Part shown: one piece after another, positions 9,516 to 19,564 of the stretch
Layout of the letters: each line of letters starts with the position of its first letter
Numbering within the stretch: the stretch's first letter is position 1
From: Alteromonas pelagimontana
GTDB lineage: Bacteria; Pseudomonadota; Gammaproteobacteria; Enterobacterales; Alteromonadaceae
DNA length: 64,000 nucleotides
Reading direction: 5' to 3'
Assembly (NCBI RefSeq): GCF_002499975.2
Contig: NZ_CP052766.1
Span: forward strand, 1,488,001 to 1,552,000
Notes under the pieces: model-generated
Database searches by the model: none
Told to the model about the DNA's origin: nothing
The model's input: the letters and a program-made list of their open reading frames with translations, nothing else
Translations under genes and position numbers: made by a program

Positions 9516-10625
9516 TTAACCCTTAGCCGGCGAGACTTGTAAGAGTTTGCCATTGGGTGCATCGGTGAGTAGATAAATCAGACCATCAGGTCCTACTTCT
9601 ACGTCTCTGATACGTTCTTTACGATCCCGCAGATATTCAGTTTCTTCCCCGGGTTTATCACCGTCCATAGCAATATGCCGTAAGTGGTTGAATTTCAGCG
9701 AACCTACCAGCAGATCACCTTGCCAGTCTTTAAATACGTCGCCGTGATAAAACGCCATACCACTTGGTGCAATAGAAGGATCCCAATAAACCACTGGCTG
9801 TTCCATACCTTCCATTTCTGTTTTATCTGAAATCACGTCACCATTGTAATCAATGCCGTAGGTGATTTTAGGCCAACCATAGTTTTTGCCTTTAGCGAGC
9901 TGGTTTACTTCATCCCCGCCTTGCGGGCCATGCTCCATCGCCCAAAGCTCTCCCGTTTCAGGATGCACTGTTAATCCCTGTACATTACGATGCCCATAGC
10001 TGAAGATTTCAGGCGCTTTTCCATCAACAAAGGGATTATCGCTGGGCACACTGCCGTCTCGATGTATGCGCACTATAGACCCCAGATGATTGTCCGTATT
10101 CTGAGCTTCTTCTTTAAAGCTATATCGGTCGCCGAGCGTCACATACAGGTTTTTGTCGCTGTCGAAAGCCAGCCTACAACCAAAGTGAAAACCGTTATCA
10201 ACCAAAGGCGAAGCCACAAATATGGTTGATACATCTTTTAGTTCAGTAACACCCAGCGTTGCTTTGGCTACGCTACTGCTACTTCCGCCCTCACCGGCCC
10301 GGCTGTAGCAAAAATAAATTACCTGATTCTTAGAGAAATCCGGGTCAAGAGTAATATCCAACAACCCGCCTTGGCCCGCCGCAGCGACTTCTGGCACATT
10401 TGCCAAAGGTTCACTTAAACCTTTGTTAGCGGAATAACGCCGAATATTTCCTGACCGCTCAGTCAAAATAATGCTTCCGTCTGGCAGAAATGCCATGCCC
10501 CAGGGATTAGACAAACCCTCGGCCAATTCCTTAACCTGAAGCTCTTGAGCGTTAACTAGAGGAGCAAACGCAGATGTGCCCAGCAACAAGATTGCCAGGC
10601 ACAAGGGAACTTGAATTTTTCGCAT
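9516..10625 (-). CDS. Secreted PQQ-dependent sugar dehydrogenase (soluble aldose dehydrogenase family)
   Basis: 369 residues with a signal peptide (to about residue 26, LVNAQE). The six-bladed propeller is recognisable from GLSNPWGMAFLPDGSIILTER, DITLDPDF, GCRLAFD, GDRYSFKEEAQN, YGHRNVQGLTVHP and MEHGPQGGDEVN, all typical of the Asd/YliI group. These proteins bind PQQ and calcium and oxidise aldose sugars in the periplasm. No PQQ biosynthesis genes occur in the window, so the cofactor may come from elsewhere in the genome or the medium. It follows dps by 18 bases and is probably co-transcribed with it. Confidence 0.9.
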   Translation of the reverse strand: MRKIQVPLCLAILLLGTSAFAPLVNAQELQVKELAEGLSNPWGMAFLPDGSIILTERSGNIRRYSANKGLSEPLANVPEVAAAGQGGLLDITLDPDFSKNQVIYFCYSRAGEGGSSSSVAKATLGVTELKDVSTIFVASPLVDNGFHFGCRLAFDSDKNLYVTLGDRYSFKEEAQNTDNHLGSIVRIHRDGSVPSDNPFVDGKAPEIFSYGHRNVQGLTVHPETGELWAMEHGPQGGDEVNQLAKGKNYGWPKITYGIDYNGDVISDKTEMEGMEQPVVYWDPSIAPSGMAFYHGDVFKDWQGDLLVGSLKFNHLRHIAMDGDKPGEETEYLRDRKERIRDVEVGPDGLIYLLTDAPNGKLLQVSPAKG

Positions 10626-10643
10626 TCGTTTGTTCCGTAACGA

Positions 10644-11117
10644 TTAGTTAGGCAGTAATGCGCGAAGCATCCACGCCGTTTTCTCATGCACACGCATGCG
10701 GTCAGAAACTAATGCTGCAGTAGATTCATCGTCAGCTTGCTGGGCGGTTTTTAAAACCAGACGACTGGTCTTTACCACTTGCTCATGGCCGTGGGTTAAT
10801 AAACGGACCATTTCTGAAGCTTCCGGCACGCCATCCACTTCTTCAATTGAACTTAATTCAACAAATGCTTTATAGGTGCCAGGAGCGGCTACACCTAAAG
10901 TACGAATACGTTCTGCAATGTCATCCACTGCTTCAGCCAGTTCTGTATAGTGTTCTTCAAACATCAGATGCAGTTCACGAAACTGTGAGCCCGTCACGTT
11001 CCAGTGAAAATTATGGGTTTGCAGATATAAGGTATAGGAATCAGCTAACAGCTTCTTTAAACCTTCCGCAATTTCATTACGATCACCTTCAGAAATACCA
11101 ATATCAATCTTGCTCAT
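10644..11117 (-). CDS. dps: Dps-family DNA-binding ferritin-like protein
   Basis: 157 residues, the typical length. The ferroxidase site at the dimer interface is visible in [10 protein letters not shown] and FREL...[19 protein letters not shown] (His, Asp and Glu ligands). Dps dodecamers oxidise and store iron with hydrogen peroxide and shield DNA. The start is fixed by AAAGGAGTGAATC before the ATG. It forms a likely two-gene unit with the sugar dehydrogenase downstream. The N terminus is short and has few lysines, so DNA binding may be weak. Confidence 0.94.
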   Translation of the reverse strand: MSKIDIGISEGDRNEIAEGLKKLLADSYTLYLQTHNFHWNVTGSQFRELHLMFEEHYTELAEAVDDIAERIRTLGVAAPGTYKAFVELSSIEEVDGVPEASEMVRLLTHGHEQVVKTSRLVLKTAQQADDESTAALVSDRMRVHEKTAWMLRALLPN

Positions 11118-11228
11118 GATTCACTCCTTTATAAGGTTTTAACGATTAACAACCGTATTTATCATCTATCTTATTGATACTATCGCAAACACGCTTTGGA
11201 TTACAATAGCGCAGGTTTTCTTCTTTCT

Positions 11229-11708
11229 CTATTGATGATGGTGATGGGCGCCTTCATTATCAAGCATTCTAACCTCTGCTTTAATATCAATAGTAAGGCC
11301 GTTGGAAAACTTCAGCACGAGCGGCACTGTGTCACCGGCAGCCAGACCTTTTTTCAAACCAGTTAGCATTATATGGTGCCCTGCGGGGGACAACTGCATC
11401 CGTTGCTTAGCTGGAATGGCGACACCTTCTGGAAGCGCGCGCATTTTCGCCATGTCGCCTTGCAACAAAGTAGTGTGAAGTTGGGCATCCGCGGCTAGCT
11501 CTTCGCTAACGGTTACCTGTTGCAGTGTTACAGAGGCATCGCTGCTGTTTTCAATTTGCATGTACACAGCGGCGGTTTCTGCCATCGGGAACGTGGCGCG
11601 TGCGTAAACATCAGAAACACTGATTTTTCCTGCGGCCGCGACAGCAAACGAAGATAGACAAACGCAAAAAGATGCGAAAACGATATAAGCTGGTTTAATT
11701 AAACGCAT
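11229..11708 (-). CDS. Periplasmic copper chaperone, PCu(A)C family
   Basis: The frame runs from 11753, but AGGGAAATACT precedes the ATG at 11708, which gives a normal signal peptide (MRLIKPAYIVFASFCVCLSS onwards), so I choose 11708. The copper motif of PCu(A)C proteins is complete: the histidine in DAQLHTTL, methionines in GDMAKM, and the HxM pair in AGHHIMLTGL. The C terminus is a further histidine run (GAHHHHQ). These chaperones deliver Cu(I) to cytochrome oxidase in the periplasm. It stands upstream of dps on the same strand with about 110 bases between. Confidence 0.9.
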   Translation of the reverse strand: MRLIKPAYIVFASFCVCLSSFAVAAAGKISVSDVYARATFPMAETAAVYMQIENSSDASVTLQQVTVSEELAADAQLHTTLLQGDMAKMRALPEGVAIPAKQRMQLSPAGHHIMLTGLKKGLAAGDTVPLVLKFSNGLTIDIKAEVRMLDNEGAHHHHQ

Positions 11709-11779
11709 AGTATTTCCCTGATCGTTTATAAACATTCTAGGGAAGCATAGCAAATCGAGAAAGGTAAGAAAGAAAAGAA

Positions 11780-11855
<76 letters not shown>

Positions 11856-11954
11856 ACACTCTTAAAACTCGCTGCATCCACAGCGGATGCGTATTTTAGC
11901 GATAGCGAATAGGTTGTCAAGCACGAATACCAACCCACCTCAATATGTGCTCAA

Positions 11955-13109
11955 TCAGCATGGAGTAGTATAAGATTGCTTTAACCGAGCGGCTTCTTTT
12001 AACAGCTTGGGAAAATATTCAAGCGGCAAATACTGTGCAAGCTGTTCAAGTTTTTCACCCAAGGATATATAGCTGTCGGCAGTTACGTTGATGTGGCCCA
12101 TTTTACGTTTATCACGTACGGATTTACCGTACCAGTGCAAATGACAGCCCGGTATACTCAGCAAATCGCGGGAGAAGCTGCAACAACCGATGATGTTGAC
12201 CATCGCGCTGGGTTGCTTTGCCACTGTGTCGCCTAATGGCAATCCCGCCACCGCTCGCAAATGATTTTCGAACTGACTGGTATCGCTACCGCTTAATGTC
12301 CAGTGCCCGGAATTGTGAACCCGCGGCGCCAGTTCGTTAACCAGTAAGGTATTGCCGCACTGAAACATTTCCACTGCCAGCACACCGATATACTCCATGC
12401 CTTCTGCCAGAGTGGTAAAAATGTTTTCAGCCTCACTTTGCAGTGCGGGTGAGATATCCAGTGCCGGCGCAACTGAAACGTGAAGCTGGCCTTGGTGATG
12501 TAGGTTTTCTGTAAGAGGGTAAATTTTTATTTCCCCCTTTTTCCCTCTGACTCCAATTAGCGAAAGCTCACGATCAAATTGCAGCATTTTTTCAACGACC
12601 AGCGGAACTGCGTTCAGATCCAGCGCGCTTAACGCTTTTTTAAGCTCGTCTAGCTGAGCAATATCTGTCATCCGCCACTGCCCATAACCATCGTAGCCAT
12701 CTCGGCTGGCTTTAATAATTAATTTATCACCAAGCTTCGCTACACATTCATCAAGTTGTTCGATATCGGAAACAATTTGATATAGGCAGTTCGGCACAGA
12801 CAAGCGGTCCAGCAGGCGCTTCTCGCGAACCCGATCCGCTCCCACCAAAATGGCCTCAATAGAAGGCATTAATTTACTGGTTTTTGCCGCCTGCTCAAGT
12901 AACCTTTCCGGTACATGTTCAAATTCAACGGTAAGTGCATCCGCAGATTCAATAGCCAGTTCCAGATTGCTTTCCAGTAGCGTTTTATTGACGGGATGGA
13001 CAATAGTGTCGCTGTTGACATCGACGGCCTGGACATCAATACCCAGCGGGCACCCCGCCAGATACATCATCTGCGCCAATTGTCCTGAACCGTAAACCAG
13101 CACCCTCAT
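11955..13109 (-). CDS. purK: N5-carboxyaminoimidazole ribonucleotide synthetase
   Basis: 384 residues, ATP-grasp fold. The N-terminal nucleotide-binding turn [13 protein letters not shown], the central [12 protein letters not shown] loop and [15 protein letters not shown] are classic PurK motifs. It carboxylates aminoimidazole ribonucleotide with ATP and bicarbonate in purine synthesis. Its start overlaps the purE stop by four bases, so the two are translationally coupled, as in most bacteria. Confidence 0.97.
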   Translation of the reverse strand: MRVLVYGSGQLAQMMYLAGCPLGIDVQAVDVNSDTIVHPVNKTLLESNLELAIESADALTVEFEHVPERLLEQAAKTSKLMPSIEAILVGADRVREKRLLDRLSVPNCLYQIVSDIEQLDECVAKLGDKLIIKASRDGYDGYGQWRMTDIAQLDELKKALSALDLNAVPLVVEKMLQFDRELSLIGVRGKKGEIKIYPLTENLHHQGQLHVSVAPALDISPALQSEAENIFTTLAEGMEYIGVLAVEMFQCGNTLLVNELAPRVHNSGHWTLSGSDTSQFENHLRAVAGLPLGDTVAKQPSAMVNIIGCCSFSRDLLSIPGCHLHWYGKSVRDKRKMGHINVTADSYISLGEKLEQLAQYLPLEYFPKLLKEAARLKQSYTTPC

Positions 13110-13597
13110 TCGTCAAGCTCCAAACTACCGTTTGCTAATACCGTTTCGGTTTGCTTTTTACGAAACGCCTGAACTGCTTCCCGCACCTTTTCATCATGTA
13201 GGGCAACAACCTGTGCGGCCAGAAGTCCGGCGTTAGCTGCACCTGCTTCACCAATAGCCAAAGTTCCAACCGCCACACCTTTGGGCATTTGTACGATAGA
13301 GAGCAGCGAGTCCAGGCCATTGAGGGTTTTAGATTTAACCGGACAACCAAAAACCGGCAAATGGGTATGTGCGGCTATCATGCCCGGCAGATGGGCTGCG
13401 CCACCCGCCCCAGCTATGATAACGCTGTACCCTTCTGCTTCCGCGCTTTCAGCAAACTCAACTAACAGATTAGGCGTACGGTGCGCAGAAACCACCTTGG
13501 CTTCAAATTCCACGCCACATTCTTTTAACATCAGTGCAGCTTGCTGCATGGTGGGCCAGTCTGATGTAGAGCCCATGACAATAGCAACTTTAGCCAT
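13106..13597 (-). CDS. purE: N5-carboxyaminoimidazole ribonucleotide mutase
   Basis: The ATG at 13597 follows GAGGAAACTGTTG and is preferred over a TTG one codon earlier. The product has the class I PurE signatures [22 protein letters not shown] (active-site histidine) and [12 protein letters not shown]. It moves the carboxylate of N5-CAIR to C4, the step after PurK. It is first in a two-gene purEK operon. I looked for a PurR-type operator in the upstream interval and saw none that is convincing. Confidence 0.97.
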   Translation of the reverse strand: MAKVAIVMGSTSDWPTMQQAALMLKECGVEFEAKVVSAHRTPNLLVEFAESAEAEGYSVIIAGAGGAAHLPGMIAAHTHLPVFGCPVKSKTLNGLDSLLSIVQMPKGVAVGTLAIGEAGAANAGLLAAQVVALHDEKVREAVQAFRKKQTETVLANGSLELDE

Positions 13598-14041
13598 CAA
13601 CAGTTTCCTCGACGGTTTGAAGCGGTGCGTTGCGGAACCCTAGCTTAACCAGCTATAAGCCGGTAAATCAATACGCCCACAAGCCCGGAAAAGCCGGCGA
13701 TTGTAGCGTAAAATATTGCGAATGCCCATAGTTCCCGATGTCAGGCACCAAAAGGAAGTGATCCCGCATCATCAAAACCCACCTATAAGTTATGAATGAT
13801 TTTATAGAGCTCAGTGCGGCCAGCAGCATTTCCCGTTCAGAAACGCTTTCATTCAGTCGCGATAAGTGTCAGCGTGTAGCCTAAGTTTCAAAAGAAAGCG
13901 CGTATTTGCTGGTTTCCCTTTGACGCCCATATGCCAGAACGTTACTGTTAATATACACCTTCAGCTGAGCGGAAAAGCGTTCTACCACTTCCTCTAAGCT
14001 GCAAGACACCTAATCTACCTGAATAATGGAGTAATGTGGTA
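13598..14041. other. Intergenic interval purE-nhaA, no convincing gene
   Basis: About 440 bases separate two divergent genes. It must hold both promoters. One 25-codon ORF begins at 13722 (plus strand) but has no ribosome site. On the minus strand a segment near 13760 resembles the 3' end of 16S rRNA by chance. No structured RNA, terminator or repeat stood out. Confidence 0.5.
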
Positions 14042-15244
14042 ATGAACAATGTGGTATCGGACTTTCTAAAGCGAGAATCTTCTGCGGGAATTTTGCTGAT
14101 GTTTACCACCGCACTGGCGCTGATTGTGGCCAACTCACCACTTTATTTTTACTACGCGCAACTCATCGAGATTCCTGTGGCTATCTCCGCAGGCACCTGG
14201 AGTATCGATAAGCCTTTGCTACTGTGGATTAACGACGGCTTAATGGCGATATTTTTCTTCCTTGTGGGCCTTGAACTTAAGCGGGAAGTGTGTGAAGGAG
14301 AGCTTTCCAATCCCAAAGATATAGTATTACCCGCTGCAGGAGCATTTGGTGGTATGTTATTGCCCGCCGCCATTTACGTTGCTATCAACTGGCACGACCC
14401 TGTCGCTATCTCAGGTTGGGCAATACCTGCAGCTACAGATATTGCTTTTGCGCTGGGCATTCTTGCGTTACTCGGCAGCCGGGTACCCACCAGCCTGAAG
14501 TTTTTTCTGGTAACCCTGGCCATCATTGATGATATCGGTGCCATCGTAATTATTGCTCTTTTTTATACCAGTAATATCACCGAGATAGCGTTAGCGATAG
14601 CAGCGGGCTGTTTATTGGTTCTCTGGTGGATGAACAGAAAAAATGTTGTCGATATACCTTCTTATGTGCTTGTAGGAATCATCCTGTGGGTGGCGATGTT
14701 AAAATCTGGTGTACACGCCACCTTAGCGGGCGTGGTGCTCGCAGCCTTTATTCCTATGCGAGATTCTAAGTCACCGGATTATTCGCCGGTGGTTCGATTA
14801 GAGCACAGTTTAAACCCCTCCGTTAGTTTTGCTATTTTACCTATTTTTGCTTTTGCTAACGCGGGCATTAGTTTTGCGGATATCAACTTAGAAGGCCTAA
14901 TTCATCCCGTGACAGTCGGTATATTTCTGGGGTTGGTAGTTGGAAAACAGGTTGGCGTTTTTGGCTTTTGTTACTTGGTAATTAAGCTAAAACTGGCTCA
15001 ATTGCCTGACGAATTAAACCTAAAACATATCTATGGATGTGCGTTGCTCTGCGGCGTAGGATTTACCATGAGCCTCTTTATTGGCGCTCTCGCGTTTGAA
15101 CAAACTGGTGTAAACCGAATTTTTGATGAAAGGGTAGGTATTTTGGCCGGGTCAGCGGTATCTGCTTTACTAGGCTACATGGTGCTCTACCTGGTGGGCA
15201 ATAAGAATGATGGTCGCGCTACTTTACCAAAAGTTTCTCGATAA
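14042..15244 (+). CDS. nhaA: Na+/H+ antiporter NhaA
   Basis: About 400 residues, twelve predicted membrane segments. The paired aspartates of the ion-binding site are in TLAIIDDIGAIV, and the pH-sensor and TM4/TM11 cross are represented by PAATDIAFALGI and CGVGFTMSLFIG. NhaA expels sodium in exchange for protons, fitting a marine or saline lifestyle. GGAG at 14028 favours the ATG at 14042; a GTG at 14036 in the same frame is possible. It is monocistronic; a hairpin follows. Orientation is divergent from purE. Confidence 0.97.
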   Translation: MNNVVSDFLKRESSAGILLMFTTALALIVANSPLYFYYAQLIEIPVAISAGTWSIDKPLLLWINDGLMAIFFFLVGLELKREVCEGELSNPKDIVLPAAGAFGGMLLPAAIYVAINWHDPVAISGWAIPAATDIAFALGILALLGSRVPTSLKFFLVTLAIIDDIGAIVIIALFYTSNITEIALAIAAGCLLVLWWMNRKNVVDIPSYVLVGIILWVAMLKSGVHATLAGVVLAAFIPMRDSKSPDYSPVVRLEHSLNPSVSFAILPIFAFANAGISFADINLEGLIHPVTVGIFLGLVVGKQVGVFGFCYLVIKLKLAQLPDELNLKHIYGCALLCGVGFTMSLFIGALAFEQTGVNRIFDERVGILAGSAVSALLGYMVLYLVGNKNDGRATLPKVSR

Positions 15245-15263
15245 CACCGTGCTTTAAACGATT

Positions 15264-15293
15264 TAGGCAGCGCAGATTTTTTTGCGCTGCCTA
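15264..15293. terminator. Hairpin between nhaA and the M20 gene
   Basis: An 11-bp stem (TAGGCAGCGCA with TGCGCTGCCTA) lies between the convergent stops. Its T run is in the loop rather than after the stem, so it is not a textbook intrinsic terminator, but its place suggests a termination or end-protection role. Confidence 0.5.
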
Positions 15294-15301
15294 GGAGCTA
15301 A

Positions 15302-16603
15302 TTAATCGGCTCCTTGGTTCTGCTTCATATAGTCCAGCGTGAGGTTAGTGAGAAGGGATACCCCCAGTTGCATACCTTTATCGTCAACATAAAATTCAGG
15401 CGTATGATGTGCCGGTGAGTCCTTTTCGCTCACATCCAAAGGTTTACCTCCTACCCATAAAAACAGGCCCGGGACCTGCTCCTGATAGAAGGAAAAATCT
15501 TCCGCGCCGGTAACCGGCTTAGATAGCAATGTATTATCTTTACCGGCAGTACGCTCCAACGTAGGTAACATAGTGGCGGTTAGCTCAGGATCGTTATAGG
15601 TAATAGGGTAACTGTAATCTAACGGAAGCGTAAGTTCCGCTTCAGCCCCCATACTGTCTGCTATCCCTTTGACTTTACGAGGCATGGCTTCGTACATTAA
15701 TTCACGGGCATCTTTATTTAAGGTACGAATGGTGCCTACCAGCTCTACTTCATTAGGAATAATGTTAGAATGATTTCCACCATGAATTGAGCCAATAGAA
15801 ACAACGGCCGCATCATCAATGACTTTAACTTCGCGACTAACAATTGTTTGTAATGCCATCACCATTTGTGCTGCAGTTACAATGGGATCAACGCTTTTCC
15901 ACGGATAAGCGCCATGAGCCTGCTTACCCTGAATAACTATTTTAAATGGATCGACGGCCGCCATGCTACCGCCCGGGTTATAGCGCACTTTGCCGATGTC
16001 CGTATTTGCATTAATGTGTAAGCCGAAGATGACATCTACATCTGGATTTTTTAATACGCCTTGCTGGACCATGACTTCAGCACCACCTTTTTCGCCGGGA
16101 GGAGCTCCCTCTTCAGCAGGCTGAAAGATAAATTTAACTTTTCCGCGCAGGTCGCCTTTCATATCAGTAAGAATTTTGGCTGCGCCCATTAGCATTGCCA
16201 TATGAGTGTCGTGCCCGCAGGCATGCATTACGGGCACCGTCTTGCCATTGTATTCTGCGGTTTGTGTCGACTTCCACGGCAAGTCCACTTCTTCTGGCAC
16301 GGGCAGGCCATCCATATCTGCTCTAAGCGCCACAACAGGGCCCGGCTTGCCACTGTCGAGCACCGCCACAACGCCGGTTTTTGCGACGCCTGTTGTAACG
16401 GCTAAGCCAAGCGACTTAAGGTATTTAGAAATGTATTTGGCGGTTTCAAACTCGCGGTTGGATAATTCCGGAAACTCGTGAAAGTGATGTCGCCATTCAA
16501 TTACCTGGGGCTGAATGTTTTCTACCTGTTGCTCAACAGTACTTTGAGCATAAAGCGACGATGCTGCCCCGAATAATGCTAACGACAATAAACGACGATA
16601 CAT
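15302..16603 (-). CDS. Secreted M20 family amidohydrolase/peptidase
   Basis: 433 residues with a signal peptide (to about residue 19, SSLYAQS). Metal-binding motifs of the M20 family follow: HHFHEFPELS, MHACGHDTHMAML, PAEEGAPPGEKGG and TGAEDFSFYQE, with a lid domain between about 200 and 320. The group includes hippurate hydrolases and N-acyl amino acid deacylases. Export to the periplasm suggests scavenging of acylated amino acids. It is transcribed alone and converges on nhaA. Confidence 0.9.
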   Translation of the reverse strand: MYRRLLSLALFGAASSLYAQSTVEQQVENIQPQVIEWRHHFHEFPELSNREFETAKYISKYLKSLGLAVTTGVAKTGVVAVLDSGKPGPVVALRADMDGLPVPEEVDLPWKSTQTAEYNGKTVPVMHACGHDTHMAMLMGAAKILTDMKGDLRGKVKFIFQPAEEGAPPGEKGGAEVMVQQGVLKNPDVDVIFGLHINANTDIGKVRYNPGGSMAAVDPFKIVIQGKQAHGAYPWKSVDPIVTAAQMVMALQTIVSREVKVIDDAAVVSIGSIHGGNHSNIIPNEVELVGTIRTLNKDARELMYEAMPRKVKGIADSMGAEAELTLPLDYSYPITYNDPELTATMLPTLERTAGKDNTLLSKPVTGAEDFSFYQEQVPGLFLWVGGKPLDVSEKDSPAHHTPEFYVDDKGMQLGVSLLTNLTLDYMKQNQGAD

Positions 16604-16775
16604 AAGAAATTATCCATAATAGTGAAAACCTAAAAGTAAACCAATTGCGGCGGGATGAAAAGCACCACAGCCATTAAGACAGCAGAGCTTACTTGGCTTA
16701 CCTAAGACTAATCCGCAATGATGTGCTCTGTTCAGAGATAGAGAATTTGTACAATGACCTGACTTTGCCTGAACA

Positions 16776-17960
16776 TTACCGCGGGCTACTATAGCGCGGT
16801 AACTGGCTGTGGCGTTTGCGCAATACCAGTTGAAACAACTGAAGATTCCGACATCGAAAAGCACCAGCGCACGTTTTCAGGTAATAATTCCACATGCGGT
16901 AAAACCGCTCACTGTACAAGTGCTTTATCTGTGCCCAGGATTGCTCAAAGTTGTGCTGCCAGTTCATGAGTGTACGGTCGTAATCGGGTCCGAAATTATG
17001 CACATCTTCAATAACAAAATAGGGTTCGCAGGATTGACTTATCTGCGTAAGGGAGGGAATGGCGCCATTAGGAAAAATATACTTATGAATCCACGGATCA
17101 GTGCCTTGCTGAGAGACCGCAGAACCGATGGTATGTAAGACGAAAATACCTTCATCTTTCATTAAATTATGCGCGCTTTTCATGTACGCCGAGTAATTTT
17201 TTGGCCCTACATGCTCAAACATTCCAATGGATATAAGTTTATCGAATTTACCCTTTAAGCTGCGGTAATCTTTAAGTTGAATGTCTACCGGTAAACCTTT
17301 ACAGCGCTCCTGCGCTAATTGCTGTTGTTCTTTGGAGATCGTTATACCGGTAACGTCCACCGAATAATGTTGCGCAGCGTACTGGGAAAAGCTGCCCCAG
17401 CCGCAGCCAATATCCAGTACACGTTCCCCCTTCTGCAGTTGTGCTTTGCGACAAACTAAATCCAGCTTGGCAATTTGTGCCTGATGTAAGTTGTCTGCTT
17501 CTTGCCAATAACCACAAGAGTAAGCCATGGTGTCGTCCAGCATTAGCTGATACAAATCATTTCCGGCGTCGTAGTGGGCTTCGCCAACCTGCCACGCGCG
17601 TTTCTGGTTTTGCAGATTGAGGATTCGCGCTACCAGTATATGCTTAATAAAAGCCCACTTCGTCTTAAGAGCCACATCCAGCTTGGCACTAAGAAGGCGA
17701 TTAAAGAGTTCGTCCAGCTCAACACAATCCCACCAGCCGTCCATATAGCTTTCACCTGCCCCCACACTACCTTCTCGAAAGAGCCGATCATAAAACCGGG
17801 AATCGTGAATCTGAGGGTCCCACGGCTTGTCGCCATTAATTTCTATGCCTACAGGAGCAAAACGGCCCTCAAGCCAACGCTTAACTTTCGTCTGCTTTTT
17901 ATTCTCTTTTGTTTTGCTGTAAAGATTAGACTCTGTGGCTGTTTCCAGGGTTTGGGTCAT
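16776..17960 (-). CDS. cfa: Cyclopropane-fatty-acyl-phospholipid synthase
   Basis: 394 residues. It methylates double bonds of membrane phospholipid acyl chains with S-adenosylmethionine. The SAM-binding loop VLDIGCGWGSFSQYAA, EHYDAGNDLYQLMLD-like segment (AHYDAGNDLYQLMLDD), SIGMFEHVG and YLKTCAGAFRCRNLQLFQLV all match the family. The final residues are variable and slightly basic. About 170 bases of unassigned sequence separate it from the M20 gene. Cfa is usually a stationary-phase gene; I cannot identify its promoter with confidence. Confidence 0.96.
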   Translation of the reverse strand: MTQTLETATESNLYSKTKENKKQTKVKRWLEGRFAPVGIEINGDKPWDPQIHDSRFYDRLFREGSVGAGESYMDGWWDCVELDELFNRLLSAKLDVALKTKWAFIKHILVARILNLQNQKRAWQVGEAHYDAGNDLYQLMLDDTMAYSCGYWQEADNLHQAQIAKLDLVCRKAQLQKGERVLDIGCGWGSFSQYAAQHYSVDVTGITISKEQQQLAQERCKGLPVDIQLKDYRSLKGKFDKLISIGMFEHVGPKNYSAYMKSAHNLMKDEGIFVLHTIGSAVSQQGTDPWIHKYIFPNGAIPSLTQISQSCEPYFVIEDVHNFGPDYDRTLMNWQHNFEQSWAQIKHLYSERFYRMWNYYLKTCAGAFRCRNLQLFQLVLRKRHSQLPRYSSPR

Positions 17961-18298
17961 GACAAGATCACTTTTGCTTTAGTCATTTGTGTGCAACATC
18001 TTCTGCTGATGCCTCACAGGGCAAAGGTGGTTGTTGCACTCCTTTTGATTTACGATAATTGCAGTTCTGCAATTTGGTTGCAGAAACTTACGGTTTCAGC
18101 ATAATACTTGAACATAAAACGCACAGATTTTCTACCCTTTGCGGATGAGTATAGTAAAGCGATAAGAATAATTGGGAATTTGAATTAAAGAAGGGAGAAA
18201 AGAGAGACGCTGAGAACAGCTACGCAGCATTTTTACCTTGAATTAGAAACAAAAAAAAGGTGCATTCTCAGCACCTTTTTTTAAAAAATACACGCAGA
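17961..18298. other. Intergenic interval cfa-rho
   Basis: About 340 bases between the cfa start and the rho stop. Besides the rho terminator it contains a perfect 16-base palindrome-like sequence at 18058-18073 (ATTGCAG-TT-CTGCAAT) followed by a third GTTGCAG copy at about 18077-18083, all within 120 bases upstream of cfa. This could be an operator for cfa; no known regulator consensus fits. No ORF with a ribosome site was found. Confidence 0.45.
18252..18282 (-). terminator. Rho-independent terminator of rho
   Basis: A 12-bp stem (A-run plus GGTGC paired with GCACC plus T-run) and a 7-nt loop, 17 bases beyond the rho stop. The minus-strand T run follows immediately. Confidence 0.88.
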
Positions 18299-19564
18299 TT
18301 AACCCTTCTGGCGTTTCATCGAGTCGAAGAACTCATCATTGGTCTTGGTCATGGAAAGCTTATTGATTAAAAACTCCATAGCATCGATTTCCGACATTTC
18401 ATGCACAATTTTGCGCAAGATCCACATTTTCTGTAGCTCATCCTGATTTGTCAGTAACTCTTCACGACGTGTACCTGAGCGATTAAAATCAATGGCAGGA
18501 AATACCCGTTTTTCCGCAATTTTGCGATTAAGATGTAATTCCATATTACCGGTACCTTTAAACTCTTCGTAGATAACCTCATCCATTTTAGAGCCGGTAT
18601 CGATAAGTGCAGTAGCAATAATGGTTAAGCTACCGCCCTCTTCCACATTACGTGCAGCACCAAAGAAACGTTTTGGTTTATGCAATGCGTTTGCATCTAC
18701 ACCACCGGTAAGCACTTTACCCGAGGAAGGAATAACTGTGTTATAGGCTCGGGCCAGTCGAGTAATGGAATCCAGAAGAATTACCACATCTTTCTTGTGC
18801 TCAACGAGACGCTTGGCCTTTTCTATTACCATTTCAGCAACCTGAACGTGGCGGCTGGCAGGTTCATCAAAGGTAGACGCAACAACCTCGCCCTGCACCA
18901 GACGGTGCATTTCTGTCACCTCTTCCGGACGTTCGTCAATCAGCAACACCATCAGTTCACACTCAGGATGGTTAGCCGCGATAGACTGAGCAATATTCTG
19001 CAGTAATAGCGTTTTACCTGCTTTTGGCGGTGCCACAATCAGACCGCGTTGGCCGCGTCCGATTGGCGATGCCAAGTCAAGTACCCGCGCAGTAATATCT
19101 TCCGTCGAACCGTTGCCGCGCTCCATACGCAGACGAGAAGCCGCGTGAAGGGGAGTGAGGTTTTCAAAAAGAATTTTATTGCGGGAATTTTCTGGTTTAT
19201 CAAAATTCACTTCGCGAATTTTCAGCAGCGCAAAATAGCGCTCACTGTCTTTCGGGGGGCGGATCTTTCCAGAAATTGTATCACCAGTACGTAAATTGAA
19301 CCGGCGAATTTGGCTCGGAGACACATAAATATCATCCGGACCAGCTAAGTAGGAAGAATCTGCTGAACGCAGGAATCCGAATCCATCCTGGAGAATCTCC
19401 AGTACACCGTCACCGAAAATGTCCTCACCACTTTTGGCGTGAGTTTTCAGGATAGAAAAGATGATGTCTTGTTTTCTGGCTCTCGCCATATTTTCCAGGC
19501 CCATTTCTTCGGCCAGGGCTACCAATTCGCTAATTGGCTTATTCTTCAATTCAGTTAAATTCAT
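18299..19564 (-). CDS. rho: Transcription termination factor Rho
   Basis: 421 residues from the ATG at 19564, matching Escherichia coli Rho almost end to end ([20 protein letters not shown]). RNA-binding domain about 1-130 with GFGFLRS, then the RecA-like motor with Walker A APPKAGKT, Walker [17 protein letters not shown] and the Q- and R-loop segments. The frame is open upstream to a GTG at 19612, which would add 16 residues; neither start has a strong ribosome site and homology favours 19564. Rho terminates untranslated transcripts. trxA lies upstream on the same strand. Confidence 0.98.
   Translation of the reverse strand: MNLTELKNKPISELVALAEEMGLENMARARKQDIIFSILKTHAKSGEDIFGDGVLEILQDGFGFLRSADSSYLAGPDDIYVSPSQIRRFNLRTGDTISGKIRPPKDSERYFALLKIREVNFDKPENSRNKILFENLTPLHAASRLRMERGNGSTEDITARVLDLASPIGRGQRGLIVAPPKAGKTLLLQNIAQSIAANHPECELMVLLIDERPEEVTEMHRLVQGEVVASTFDEPASRHVQVAEMVIEKAKRLVEHKKDVVILLDSITRLARAYNTVIPSSGKVLTGGVDANALHKPKRFFGAARNVEEGGSLTIIATALIDTGSKMDEVIYEEFKGTGNMELHLNRKIAEKRVFPAIDFNRSGTRREELLTNQDELQKMWILRKIVHEMSEIDAMEFLINKLSMTKTNDEFFDSMKRQKG

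Noticed and set aside
13755..13775. Sequence on the minus strand resembling the 16S rRNA 3' end (GGATCACTTCCTTT)
   Set aside because: No other rRNA sequence surrounds it; the match is short and chance-level.
13722..13799. 25-codon ORF between purE and nhaA
   Set aside because: No ribosome site and no sign of conservation that I can see, so not annotated as a gene.
17574..18104. 176-codon plus-strand ORF opposite the cfa start
   Set aside because: Mostly antisense to cfa; composition is that of a shadow frame.
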